From positions 1 to 49,718 of IMG/VR virus record IMGVR_UViG_3300031692_000140: DNA of 49,718 nt; one strand, written 5' to 3'. A model generated the notes under the pieces. That model saw only the letters and a program-made list of their open reading frames with translations, was not told the origin of the DNA and ran no database searches. Shown here piece by piece: positions 24,477 to 32,826 of this stretch (positions within the stretch are counted from its first letter, which is position 1; each line of letters begins with the position of its first letter). The stretch is from a virus. Position numbers and translations under genes: made by a program.

Positions 24477-24803
24477 TTAATTTATTAATTCATCAATAAA
24501 ATTTAATACTTTTTTTCTTTCTTCATTTCTAAATTCATTAATGTAAATAATTTCATTATCATTTAATAGTTCTTCAATTGATTTTTTTAAAGCTTTTAAT
24601 TCAGTAAAATGTATATCAATATCAGTCAAAAATTCTGCTATTAATTCTTTTTTTATATCAATTTCATTAATATCATTAACTTTTTTTAATATAGCACTCA
24701 TGTTAGAAGTATCAATTGCTTGTAGTTCCTCATGATATTTTAATAACTCTTCTTTAATTTCTTTCTTTTTCTGCATATATTTATTTTTTATATTCATCCT
24801 CAT
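24477..24803 (-). CDS. Hypothetical coiled-coil protein
   Basis: A 108-residue, Lys/Glu/Ile-rich, mostly helical protein. The true start may be the second Met (ATG at 24797), which has a better distance to AAGGAG. It overlaps the upstream gene. Not recognised. Confidence 0.55.
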   Translation of the reverse strand: MRMNIKNKYMQKKKEIKEELLKYHEELQAIDTSNMSAILKKVNDINEIDIKKELIAEFLTDIDIHFTELKALKKSIEELLNDNEIIYINEFRNEERKKVLNFIDELIN

Positions 24804-25029
24804 TATCTCCTTCAGTATTTTTATTAGTATCTATTAAAAATTTTCGTGCTGCTAAAAATCCTTTGATATCTTTTATATCAGATGTAATTATTTTAAAACA
24901 TTCTTTTGAATATTTATCGGAAAAGTTATTCATATTTTCAACAGCTATTATATCCGTAATAATAACAAGTGCTTCATTTAATTTTTGCCTAGCATAATCA
25001 TATCTTTTCATTATATCCTTTTCATGCAT
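24781..25029 (-). CDS. Small hypothetical protein
   Basis: An 82-residue, helical protein with an acidic, Asn-rich tail. AAAGGAG precedes the ATG, which lies one base after the end of the upstream gene's stop region. It is part of the 26538-24477 operon. Not recognised. Confidence 0.55.
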   Translation of the reverse strand: MHEKDIMKRYDYARQKLNEALVIITDIIAVENMNNFSDKYSKECFKIITSDIKDIKGFLAARKFLIDTNKNTEGDNEDEYKK

Positions 25030-25030
25030 G

Positions 25031-25363
25031 TTATTTCTCCTTTACTTTCTTGATTTCTTTTTTTATAAGTTGAAATTTTTTTTCGCAATTACTACACCAA
25101 TTATTAGCAGTTAAACAATTACAAATTTTGCATTGATATATTTTTTTATAATCACCATTTAGAAAACTTTGTAATTGCATTTTTGTATAATGATAATTTT
25201 TCTTTGTTTCAATATCCCACATAGATATAACTTTATGCCTATAATTTGTTTTACAATATTGAAGTATTCGTCCAGTTCGTTTGTTTGTAACTGTACCATC
25301 TGAATCAATCTTATATCTTTTTTTTAATCGATTCAGAATTATATATTTTTTTTCAATCATCAT
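25031..25363 (-). CDS. NUMOD4-like and zinc-knuckle protein
   Basis: A 110-residue protein. Residues 14-60 (RYKIDSDGTVTNKRTGRIL... then MWDIETKKNYHYTKMQLQSF) look like the DNA-binding NUMOD4-type segment that precedes HNH homing endonucleases. The C-terminal half has CKIC-x9-CSNC, a zinc knuckle, but I see no HNH catalytic His-Asn-His. It may be the remains of a homing endonuclease or a DNA-binding protein derived from one. Confidence 0.55.
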   Translation of the reverse strand: MMIEKKYIILNRLKKRYKIDSDGTVTNKRTGRILQYCKTNYRHKVISMWDIETKKNYHYTKMQLQSFLNGDYKKIYQCKICNCLTANNWCSNCEKKFQLIKKEIKKVKEK

Positions 25364-25764
25364 ATATCACCAAAGCTTTTTGGCCTTTTTGAGCTAAAAT
25401 CATAATGAATATATTTCGATGCTTTTTCATTCTGTTCTTTCAAGTTTAAAAATTTATATATACCTGGTCGTCCACAATATTCAAAACAGTGATGTTTGTA
25501 ATTTTCTAATATCTTTCTTTTAGGCTCAAGCATATTCCAACAATCTAATTTTCTTAATTCATTCAATGATATCCAATTTTCTAGTATTTTTATATAAATT
25601 CCATCTAAATTTTTTATTAAATGATCTGCGTAATATATCCACTCTTTATATTTTTTACTATGCTCTGAATTGTTCATATCATTAACCTGATCTTGATATT
25701 GAGTGAACACTTTAACAATTAAATATTCGTATAACATTTTAGTAGATACTGTTATTTTCATCAT
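25360..25764 (-). CDS. Hypothetical protein
   Basis: A 134-residue protein with helical N-terminal part and aromatic-rich middle (KNLDGIYIKILENWISLNEL). No recognised motif. AAGGAGG precedes the ATG; its stop overlaps the next start by four bases, so the two are coupled. Confidence 0.55.
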   Translation of the reverse strand: MMKITVSTKMLYEYLIVKVFTQYQDQVNDMNNSEHSKKYKEWIYYADHLIKNLDGIYIKILENWISLNELRKLDCWNMLEPKRKILENYKHHCFEYCGRPGIYKFLNLKEQNEKASKYIHYDFSSKRPKSFGDI

Positions 25765-25798
25765 TTAGTCCTCCTTTACTTCCTTTAATTAATATCTT

Positions 25799-26050
25799 TT
25801 AATAAAATTTCTCATTTATTAATTTTTGACTTCTATATTCATCCACTACTTTGAAAAGTTTCTTTTCAGCTTCTACTACTCTCATCCTAGCAATATATTT
25901 ATAATTTCTGCTAGATGGTGGCTGCCAAATAAACTCTTTATATTTTGATAGATAATATGTAAATTCAACTTCAATAGTTTTTCTATCTATCAAAATATAG
26001 GTCATTACTCCTTTTCGCTTTTGACTTATATCTCTTAATGTAACAAACAT
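25799..26050 (-). CDS. Small hypothetical protein
   Basis: An 83-residue basic protein (YILIDRKTIEVEFTYYLSKY..., then SRNYKYIARMRVVEAEK). AAGGGATT lies before the ATG. Not recognised. Confidence 0.5.
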   Translation of the reverse strand: MFVTLRDISQKRKGVMTYILIDRKTIEVEFTYYLSKYKEFIWQPPSSRNYKYIARMRVVEAEKKLFKVVDEYRSQKLINEKFY

Positions 26051-26055
26051 AATTA

Positions 26056-26538
26056 TTAATCCCTTCTTATAATATTTTTATTTTTTATGTTATAGACTAT
26101 CATTTTTTTATCTTTTTTATATTCAGCAGCACCTATAATTTTTGAATTATAAATAATATCAGTTAAATGGAATGTTATACATTTTAAATGATTTCTATAA
26201 TCATTTAATGATTTTTTACCTATTTCAGTTTTATGTATTATAGGCATATTATATGTATCATGAATAGGATAAACTTCTTTTATTTCTATTTCAGTTCTAT
26301 ATGCCTCATAAACAATTTGGGATAAAATAATATTTCTTTTAGCTTCATCATCAATAAAATCTATATTAAAATTAGTATCTCTTAATTGATAAAACATTTC
26401 CTTAAATATATCTTTTTTTAATGTATTATATCTTAATAAACCATTAGTTCTTTTTTCAGTTTCTAAAAAATCATTTAAATCTTTTAATCTATCGCATATC
26501 TCATTAACTAAACTTCCAATATATTCATTTCTAATCAT
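26056..26538 (-). CDS. Hypothetical protein, first gene of an RHH-controlled operon
   Basis: A 160-residue helical protein, unrecognised. It is the first gene behind the promoter at 26561-26589, which carries paired ribbon-helix-helix operators. AAAGGAGG precedes the ATG. Confidence 0.6.
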   Translation of the reverse strand: MIRNEYIGSLVNEICDRLKDLNDFLETEKRTNGLLRYNTLKKDIFKEMFYQLRDTNFNIDFIDDEAKRNIILSQIVYEAYRTEIEIKEVYPIHDTYNMPIIHKTEIGKKSLNDYRNHLKCITFHLTDIIYNSKIIGAAEYKKDKKMIVYNIKNKNIIRRD

Positions 26539-26560
26539 TGTAAATCCTCCTTTTTTATAT

Positions 26561-26589
26561 ATAATATAATCAAAGTATTACTTTGTCAA
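26561..26589 (-). promoter_or_regulatory. Promoter with RHH operator in the spacer
   Basis: TTGACA (26584-26589) and TATTAT (26561-26566) on the minus strand are exactly 17 bases apart, and AAAGTATTACTTT (26572-26584) fills the spacer. The TTGACAAAGTATTACTTT block is the same as at 23313-23318. Confidence 0.75.
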
Positions 26590-26606
26590 TATTAAGTAAT
26601 ACTTTG
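26571..26606. promoter_or_regulatory. Paired RHH operator, second locus
   Basis: CAAAGTATTACTT (26571-26583) and its exact inverted copy (26594-26606) are 10 bases apart. The distance between operator centres is about one helical turn shorter than at 23300-23347, so the two sites face the same way on the helix. Confidence 0.7.
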
Positions 26607-26617
26607 ACTATATTAAT

Positions 26618-28720
26618 TTATTCAGAATCAAATTCGCAAATTAATCTTTCTTTTAACTTAGTATTTCTTTTTAATAAATTATTTCTTGGAACAATTTTAT
26701 TAGTTAGTGCTTTATTAGTTAACATTACAACAGTTTGTTTTCCTCTCGTAATTGCTGTGTAAAGTAATCTAGAATCGCAGATAGGTGAATCAGTTGGAAT
26801 TATTAGTACTATGTATTTAAACTCACTACCTTGTAATTTATGAACTGTTGAGCAATAAGATAATATAAATTCATCTATAATCTCTTTTTCCTTTTTATAT
26901 GTTACAAATTTTTCTAAATCTTTATAAAATACAGTAAATGTCGTTTTATCAATAATAGTAACTCTTCCAAATTCCCCATTAAATATGCCGTTATCTCTAT
27001 CATTTTTAGTACACATGACCTTATCGTTAACATCAAATGGGAACCAATCATTTTTATTTTTCTTAGGATTTATTAAATTTTTAATCATTTCATTAATACT
27101 TATTACACCTACCTGACCTTTTTTAATTGGAGAAATAAATTGAACTTCTGAAAAGAAAGTATCAATAGAATCATATTTATTTTTTAAGTAATTAAAAAAG
27201 TATTCAATACTTTCTAAATATTCTTTAGGAGTAAGAGCTTCTTTTACATAAAAATCGGCTTTTTTAACATAATCAAAATTTTCATTATGTCTTACTTTTG
27301 TTGCGATATCTAGTATGTTAGAATCTCCTTTTTGTCTAAATGTCTTTGTTAATGGAAATACATTTAATTTCTTTGATTCAATCATATCATTTAAAACATT
27401 TCCCGGTTGTACTGATGGTAACTGGCCTATATCTCCAACAGATATAATTTTGACAAAATCAACAGAACATTCATCCATCTTTTCTAATAAGGCGAACATT
27501 AATTCTGTATCTACCATAGACATTTCATCAATTATCATTACTCCATTTCTAGCTGTAAAATGATTAGCAGCATCATTTAAAAATCTATGAATTGTTGTCG
27601 CTTCATGACCTGTCGATTGATTCATTCTTCGTGCAGCTTTACCAGTTGGGGCAGTTAAGAAAAGTTTAAATCCTAACTCTTTTAAAATAAATAATACACA
27701 TTTTAAAAGAGTTGTTTTTCCAGTTCCAGCACTGCCCGGAATAATTACTACAGTATTATTTACAGCTCCTTCTATTGCTACTTTTTGACTTATATCAAAT
27801 TTTATTTTATTTATTTTCTCAAAATCAGTTATTAAACTGTTGATATCATATTTTTCAAGTCTAGTTTCATCAACTTGTCTATTATTTATTCTTTTTAAAT
27901 GTAAAGGAATTAATGTTTCTGCTTTAAACATTGATTCGGTGTAAATACAATCATCTTCACAAACTAATCTACCATTATTTTCTATTAATTCAAAATGATT
28001 CTCAGTAATACCAGCTTCATTGAGTCTATCAATTAAATCATTTTTTGTAATAAAGCAATTTCCTGTTCTAGTATATTGTTTAACTATGTATTCAGATAAA
28101 TATTTTAGTCTGTTTTTATCATTTAATTTTATTCCCATCGATAACGCAATTCTATCAGCTTTTTTAAATCCAAAATCACTCATATCAATTAATACATTAT
28201 ATGGATTAGTTTTGAATTCATTCATTCCATCATTTATCATTTCAATTGTTTCGGTAACATCTTTTATTGTTTTAGCAGAGCATTCAGCTCCTATCATCAT
28301 GTTAATTTCTTTAAATGTCTGCATTTTATCTAATTGCTGTAAGCCCTCTCTAATTAATAAAATAGTTCCAGGTCCAACACCTTTAATTTGAGGATGACTA
28401 TCATTTCTAAATACATTAATATCATCAACATTATTTACTATTAAATCAGCTTTTGATTCTTTAATTCCTTTAATTGACATCAACAAATTCTTTTGAGCTT
28501 CTTTACTATTTGTATTGAATTCTTCAAATTTACAAATGAAACTTTTCTGTCCTTTATATGTTCCCATTTGCCCCGATAATACTTTTTCACCTTTGCATAA
28601 TGTAAATCCATCTGTTTTAATTGTAAGCTCTTCAAAACTGTTTTTTAATGTGCCTACATAGATATGAAAATCCCCATTATTGTATATTTCATTTCTAACC
28701 TCACAACTTATTTTATCCAT
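26618..28720 (-). CDS. RecD-like DNA helicase
   Basis: A 700-residue superfamily 1B helicase. Walker A GSAGTGKT (329-336), motif Ia TAPTGKAARR (356-365), Walker B IIDEMS (396-401) and a late VHKLQGSEFKYI motif are all present, followed by the YTAITRGKQ motif near the C terminus. The N-terminal 300 residues include helix-hairpin-helix-like segments, as in RecD2. It unwinds DNA 5' to 3' (family knowledge). It has its own shared-type promoter and GGGAGG before the ATG. Confidence 0.9.
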   Translation of the reverse strand: MDKISCEVRNEIYNNGDFHIYVGTLKNSFEELTIKTDGFTLCKGEKVLSGQMGTYKGQKSFICKFEEFNTNSKEAQKNLLMSIKGIKESKADLIVNNVDDINVFRNDSHPQIKGVGPGTILLIREGLQQLDKMQTFKEINMMIGAECSAKTIKDVTETIEMINDGMNEFKTNPYNVLIDMSDFGFKKADRIALSMGIKLNDKNRLKYLSEYIVKQYTRTGNCFITKNDLIDRLNEAGITENHFELIENNGRLVCEDDCIYTESMFKAETLIPLHLKRINNRQVDETRLEKYDINSLITDFEKINKIKFDISQKVAIEGAVNNTVVIIPGSAGTGKTTLLKCVLFILKELGFKLFLTAPTGKAARRMNQSTGHEATTIHRFLNDAANHFTARNGVMIIDEMSMVDTELMFALLEKMDECSVDFVKIISVGDIGQLPSVQPGNVLNDMIESKKLNVFPLTKTFRQKGDSNILDIATKVRHNENFDYVKKADFYVKEALTPKEYLESIEYFFNYLKNKYDSIDTFFSEVQFISPIKKGQVGVISINEMIKNLINPKKNKNDWFPFDVNDKVMCTKNDRDNGIFNGEFGRVTIIDKTTFTVFYKDLEKFVTYKKEKEIIDEFILSYCSTVHKLQGSEFKYIVLIIPTDSPICDSRLLYTAITRGKQTVVMLTNKALTNKIVPRNNLLKRNTKLKERLICEFDSE

Positions 28721-28756
28721 ATTAACCTCCCAAAATTTAATTTGTTTACTAAATAC

Positions 28757-28785
28757 ATTGTATCACGTTGCATGTATTATGTAAA
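28757..28785 (-). promoter_or_regulatory. Shared-type promoter, copy 6 (RecD-like helicase)
   Basis: On the minus strand TTTACA and TACAAT are 17 bases apart with the spacer TAATACATGCAACGTGA, identical in spacer to copies 2 and 5, 14 kb away. Confidence 0.75.
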
Positions 28786-28789
28786 GATA

Positions 28790-28821
28790 AACATGGAGAA
28801 ATATTGAAATTTCCCCATGTT
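28790..28821 (-). terminator. Terminator between operons
   Basis: AACATGGAGAAAT (28790-28802) pairs with the segment 28809-28821 with one G-U pair. It lies behind the small 28827 gene and before promoter copy 6, so it ends the operon upstream. Confidence 0.6.
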
Positions 28822-28826
28822 ATTTA

Positions 28827-28955
28827 TTATCTCTGATATATTTTATATATTTGAGGTTTTCTATTTTTTTTAACATAACACTTTATTATTTTTATATCTT
28901 TATTAGTTATTTTTATAAATAGCCATAATAACATATTACCTATTATTTCTCTCAT
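28827..28955 (-). CDS. Very small basic protein
   Basis: A 42-residue protein with a hydrophobic N-terminal stretch (IGNMLLWLFIKI) and a basic tail (VKKNRKPQIYKIYQR). The ATG has GGAG seven bases upstream. It is last in the 31483-28827 operon, just before the terminator. Unknown; the size makes the call moderate. Confidence 0.5.
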   Translation of the reverse strand: MREIIGNMLLWLFIKITNKDIKIIKCYVKKNRKPQIYKIYQR

Positions 28956-28965
28956 TTTTATTCTC

Positions 28966-29784
28966 CTATCTATATTTTTGTTCCACTATATTTTTTTCCA
29001 TTGATTGATACAATATATAATCAATTTTATTATTGTAATCAGTTAATAAGGATACTACATTATTCAAGAAATCTAAATGTTTTAATGTCATTCTATTACC
29101 TATTAATGTTTCTAGAGTCATATGATAATTTAATATATTAAATATAATTTTCATATCAGTATTTAAAGTAACTGAGAAATTACTTCGTTCAATAGTAAAT
29201 AATTTTTCAAAATAATTAAATCTAATAGTTTGTGGAATAATTATTGATATCGAATCTAGAGTTGTCATTATTAGATTCGATATATCTTCATTATCTATTC
29301 TTATATTTTTTTGATTATTTATCTTGTTAATATATTTTGTTTTCATTCTATCAATATAACTATCTATTAATTTATTTTTGTTTCTTTCTATCCACTTAAA
29401 AGTAAATATATTATTTTTTTCTTTCATCAACTCAATAAGTTTAAAAAGATTATTAAAAATATGCTTATTTATATTTTCGGATTTATTAACATTATTTAAT
29501 ATATCAATAACTGGTTTACTATCACATAAAAATATTAAATTTAAAGATTCTTTCATTTTTTCGCTTTCTTGATTACTCTTTATAAACTGAATCGCCCACA
29601 AAATAGCGAATGCTTCCATATCAGCTGTTTCGAGGGTTCTTGTTATATTGTGAGATATATATAATACATTACTAGATTCACAATCATTTCTAAAACACAT
29701 TCCAATAATTGATTTTAAATACTCAGGCATAGTTGTAATATCTGTATTTATATAAATTCTTGATGGTATCTTTAATAAGTTCAT
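28966..29784 (-). CDS. RNase H-like fold protein, divergent
   Basis: A 272-residue protein whose N-terminal 160 residues show the order of an RNase HI fold: RIYINTD (first Asp), TADMEAFAILWAIQF (Glu helix), LIFLCDSKPVIDIL (second Asp) and a late IERNKNKLIDSYID. The last 110 residues are unrecognised. It may remove RNA primers or act on hybrids; loss of activity is possible. I chose ATG at 29784, with GGAGG upstream, rather than an upstream in-frame start that would include the site. Confidence 0.6.
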   Translation of the reverse strand: MNLLKIPSRIYINTDITTMPEYLKSIIGMCFRNDCESSNVLYISHNITRTLETADMEAFAILWAIQFIKSNQESEKMKESLNLIFLCDSKPVIDILNNVNKSENINKHIFNNLFKLIELMKEKNNIFTFKWIERNKNKLIDSYIDRMKTKYINKINNQKNIRIDNEDISNLIMTTLDSISIIIPQTIRFNYFEKLFTIERSNFSVTLNTDMKIIFNILNYHMTLETLIGNRMTLKHLDFLNNVVSLLTDYNNKIDYILYQSMEKNIVEQKYR

Positions 29785-29789
29785 TTTTT

Positions 29790-30083
29790 TTATTCCTCCA
29801 TACAATCATTGCATATTTTATCCCCATTATCATCAAAACTACAATCCTCACAAATTGAATTTCCACATATTTTACATGCCCATATATGCTCGAAGCAAGT
29901 ATCATTACCACAGATAAAACACATTTGAATAACTTTAAAAATTTTCTCACAATCTAAGCAAAAAACCCTATCATCACATAAATGACAATAAGAAACTTCC
30001 CCATTATTTACTATTTCCTCAGTTATTTCAGCTTTACAAAAATTACAAATTTCAATTTCTTTTCCATCTTTTATTATTTTCAT
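29790..30083 (-). CDS. Cys-rich protein with tandem zinc knuckles
   Basis: A 97-residue protein with many CxxC pairs (FCKAE, CHLC, CLDC, CFIC, CKIC, CEDC, CNDC) in regular spacing, at least three zinc sites of ribbon or treble-clef type. The ATG overlaps the AbrB-like stop in an ATGA arrangement and the AAAGGAG site lies inside that gene. Function unknown; nucleic-acid or protein binding. Confidence 0.7.
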   Translation of the reverse strand: MKIIKDGKEIEICNFCKAEITEEIVNNGEVSYCHLCDDRVFCLDCEKIFKVIQMCFICGNDTCFEHIWACKICGNSICEDCSFDDNGDKICNDCMEE

Positions 30084-30253
30084 AGAAAATTTTCTCCTTT
30101 ATATTTTTTTATTATAATTTGTTCATCTTTCTCATAAATGATAACAACATCATTATCTTTTATGTTTAATTTCTCTAGTATCTTCTTAGGAAGAACCAGT
30201 CCAAAACTGGTCTTCCCTATTTTTGTTAAACCTTTTAATGATGGTTTTATCAT
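30080..30253 (-). CDS. AbrB/MazE-like swapped-hairpin protein
   Basis: A 57-residue protein with LTKIGKTSFGLVLPKKILEK and then LNIKDNDVVIIYEKDEQIII, the SpoVT-AbrB beta-hairpin DNA-binding fold. Its ATG overlaps the TGA of the RecT gene (ATGA) and its own TGA overlaps the ATG of the zinc gene, so three genes are coupled. It is a plausible transition-state-type regulator; no toxin partner is adjacent. Confidence 0.72.
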   Translation of the reverse strand: MIKPSLKGLTKIGKTSFGLVLPKKILEKLNIKDNDVVIIYEKDEQIIIKKYKGENFL

Positions 30254-31269
30254 TCTTTTTTGTCCTCCTTCTTTTTGTCTGCTTTTTTCTTATCATTATT
30301 CACAGGTTTTGCGATTTTAGTATCTTCAACAGGTAATTCATTTCCCAATCCATCTGGTGGTGTTTCTAAAGTTACTTTCGCATTTTTCTTTTTTAATTCT
30401 TCAAATTTTTTCTCTTTTAATTCAACAGATTTTTTTATCCATTCTAATACTAGATTTATTTTAGATACTGGCAGACTTGTTAAAATAATTGATGGTTCTA
30501 ACTTCTTTTGACGAATTAATTCATCAATAACATATTTACATAATTTCTCACTATCAATTTTTATTTCTTTATTTGTACTTTTAGCTGTTTCATATAGAGT
30601 TTTTAATTGTTCATTATTTATAATCTCTTCATATTCAGTATCGACGAAATTATCATTTGAAGTTTTTGTATTATCACTACTTTCTCCAAATTCTTCTGAC
30701 GAATACAAGCCTGTAAAGCTTTTTGGAAATACTTTTCTACAACTAGCAGCAATAACACATTTTACAATCATTGTCGCAGTCATTGTTCCCCACTGACCCA
30801 TCGGTTTATGAGTTTTTGAATCTTTATCATAGTATTCTCTGTAATATTCATGTAATGGAATAGACCAGTAAAAATCATCTTTCCATCCCTGTCTTTTTAA
30901 TGAGAAATAAGCTCCAACAATCTTTTGAGTTTTAAGATAAAATGTTCCTTTTTGTTCTATTATCTTTCCATCCTGCTCCAAGAGTAAACCAGCTTGCCAT
31001 CCTTCACATAGTGGATGCTCATTTAATCTGTTTGTAAATGTATCAATTCCAACAACTTTTTGAACTTTTCCTTTTACATAAATAAAATGTATTTCTCCCA
31101 AGAATGGGTCAAGTTTTTGATGTTCACACATTTTCAAAAATGTATAAATATCAACATCTGATACTTTTTCATCAATATTTAATGCTTTTCTTGCCAAACC
31201 TAATGTTAATTCTATTTTATTTCCAGCTCCTGATACATATGATACATTACAATTTGTTATTTCATTCAT
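30250..31269 (-). CDS. RecT/Bet single-strand annealing protein
   Basis: A 339-residue annealase. The core (TLGLARKALNIDEKVSD, then CEHQKLDPFLGEIHFI and VVGIDTFTNRLNEHP) fits the phage Bet/RecT family, which pairs complementary single strands in recombination. The last 60 residues are Lys/Glu-rich and disordered. A RecE- or lambda exo-like partner is not visible; ERCC4 and RecD-like genes are nearby. AGAGGTT precedes the ATG. Confidence 0.85.
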   Translation of the reverse strand: MNEITNCNVSYVSGAGNKIELTLGLARKALNIDEKVSDVDIYTFLKMCEHQKLDPFLGEIHFIYVKGKVQKVVGIDTFTNRLNEHPLCEGWQAGLLLEQDGKIIEQKGTFYLKTQKIVGAYFSLKRQGWKDDFYWSIPLHEYYREYYDKDSKTHKPMGQWGTMTATMIVKCVIAASCRKVFPKSFTGLYSSEEFGESSDNTKTSNDNFVDTEYEEIINNEQLKTLYETAKSTNKEIKIDSEKLCKYVIDELIRQKKLEPSIILTSLPVSKINLVLEWIKKSVELKEKKFEELKKKNAKVTLETPPDGLGNELPVEDTKIAKPVNNDKKKADKKKEDKKE

Positions 31270-31483
31270 TTGATAACCTCTTTCTAATTTTATTTTGTTC
31301 TAAAGTAATACAACCTACTTTGTATTTAATAACATTTTCATAATTAAAAAAATTTTTCAACTTATCTAAACTTTCTTTGTCCTCAAGTTCTTCATATATT
31401 CTATTTTCTTCAATTTCCCATAAGACATCATTTAAAATTTCAATATCTTTTTCACTTAATATTAATTTTTTTGTTGTCTTCAT
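31262..31483 (-). CDS. Small hypothetical protein, first gene of the RecT operon
   Basis: A 73-residue acidic, helical protein. Its end overlaps the RecT start by eight bases, so they are coupled. AAAGGAG precedes the ATG. The region 31484-31642 is a divergent promoter area with no gene. Not recognised. Confidence 0.6.
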   Translation of the reverse strand: MKTTKKLILSEKDIEILNDVLWEIEENRIYEELEDKESLDKLKNFFNYENVIKYKVGCITLEQNKIRKRLSNE

Positions 31484-31642
31484 AAATTACTCCTTTCTTT
31501 TTTTTATTACTATAAATATGTTATCATTCTAAATATATAATGTAAATACTTTCATTTAAATATTTTATTGTTTTATATTATGGTTGATTTATTATAATAA
31601 ATGATATATGATAAAATTATATTTAGAGAAAGGAGTGATATT

Positions 31643-31825
31643 ATGAGGGGCAAAGATGAAACTGGTATCAACATTAGACTTCCAGACGATATGTATTTTC
31701 AGTTAAAATTTTATGCAAAGAAACATCGATTAAAAATAAAAGATATAATACTTGAGGCAATAGATACTTCAATTAAAAATTTAGCTAATAAATCCGATAC
31801 ACTTATTCAGATTGAAAAAAAATGA
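31643..31825 (+). CDS. Ribbon-helix-helix protein, second
   Basis: A 60-residue protein with a strand GINIRLPDD and two helices MYFQLKFYAKKHRLK and IKDIILEAIDTSIKNL, an Arc/CopG-type fold. The ATG lies behind AAAGGAGTGAT. It stands divergent from the RecT operon, mirroring the arrangement of the 23384 regulator, so it may control the RecT operon. Confidence 0.7.
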   Translation: MRGKDETGINIRLPDDMYFQLKFYAKKHRLKIKDIILEAIDTSIKNLANKSDTLIQIEKK

Positions 31826-31864
31826 TGATTTTCTTTAATTGATAATTTATAATGAGGTGTTATT

Positions 31865-32065
31865 ATGAAAATAAAAAGGATATTTGCTGAATTAAATGGA
31901 CAGTTAAAAACATTTAAAAATAGGGATGAACTAGTTTCAGAAATAAAGAAATTAAATAGTTTGAATTTAATTTTAAAAATTGAATTTGAAGAAAAAACAA
32001 TTGAATTATCCATACTTTCATCAATGAATTTTATCGTAACTGGAGAAATACAAGACAATATATAA
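31865..32065 (+). CDS. Small hypothetical protein
   Basis: A 66-residue protein with alternating strands and helices (MKIKRIFAELNGQLKTFKNR...). ATGAGGTG lies upstream. It is second in the plus-strand operon that ends with the endolysin. Not recognised. Confidence 0.6.
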   Translation: MKIKRIFAELNGQLKTFKNRDELVSEIKKLNSLNLILKIEFEEKTIELSILSSMNFIVTGEIQDNI

Positions 32066-32094
32066 AAATATAAAATATTTGGAGGAATAATATA

Positions 32095-32826
32095 ATGAAT
32101 AGAAGTGAATTTTTGAGTTTTTGTGGAGTAAATGCAATAGGAATAATATTTTTTTATACAATTTTTTTAATCTTATTCATAAATTATGTAATAAAGAAAG
32201 TAAATAAAATGCGGAAAATTTTCAATGAAACAATTAATTTCGCTCAAAGTAGTCATAATGAATTTGCAAAAGATGTTGGGGCTATAGATTCTCAATCAAG
32301 AATAATAAAAAAAACACAAGAAAAAATTATATTTGATGTTAACTATATTTTGAAATTGCTTGATAAATATAAAGGAGTAACTTTTGACACGAAGATAAAT
32401 AATCAAATTTCATCTGAAATTGCCGATATAATCAATTCAAATGTTTCTGATACTAATAATGGATGTACTGAAACAAAATCAATCATAGAGGAATCTAATA
32501 ATGATAAAATTGATATTAGTGATTGCGTAAGATTGTCTGATATCTGTTATGAAGATTCTATTTTATCTGAAGGAGATATAAATCAATATACAAATCAAAA
32601 AAAATCAATTAAAAATGATTCTTATAGCTCTAATATTAAGATAGGTCAGGAAGTTAGATTTTCATCTATTGTTGAAAAAACTATTGATTTTTCCGAAAAA
32701 GTTAAAACTAAATTTAAAAAGCAAAGAAGTAAAGATAAATCAAATAGTTCTAATGATTTTATGAAAGAATTAGAACCAGAATCGGAATCAAAAAAATATA
32801 TAGAAAAGGAGTTTATTTATGTCTGA
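32095..32826 (+). CDS. Membrane-anchored hypothetical protein
   Basis: A 243-residue protein with one N-terminal membrane segment (about residues 12-35) and a long hydrophilic, Asp/Ser/Lys-rich remainder, partly disordered. It overlaps the endolysin start by eight bases, so it is coupled to it and could be a lysis accessory (inference). TTTGGAGG precedes the ATG. Confidence 0.6.
   Translation: MNRSEFLSFCGVNAIGIIFFYTIFLILFINYVIKKVNKMRKIFNETINFAQSSHNEFAKDVGAIDSQSRIIKKTQEKIIFDVNYILKLLDKYKGVTFDTKINNQISSEIADIINSNVSDTNNGCTETKSIIEESNNDKIDISDCVRLSDICYEDSILSEGDINQYTNQKKSIKNDSYSSNIKIGQEVRFSSIVEKTIDFSEKVKTKFKKQRSKDKSNSSNDFMKELEPESESKKYIEKEFIYV

Noticed and set aside
30080-30253. Toxin-antitoxin pair with the AbrB/MazE-like protein
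   Set aside because: Neither neighbour looks like a toxin (RecT on one side, multi-zinc protein on the other).
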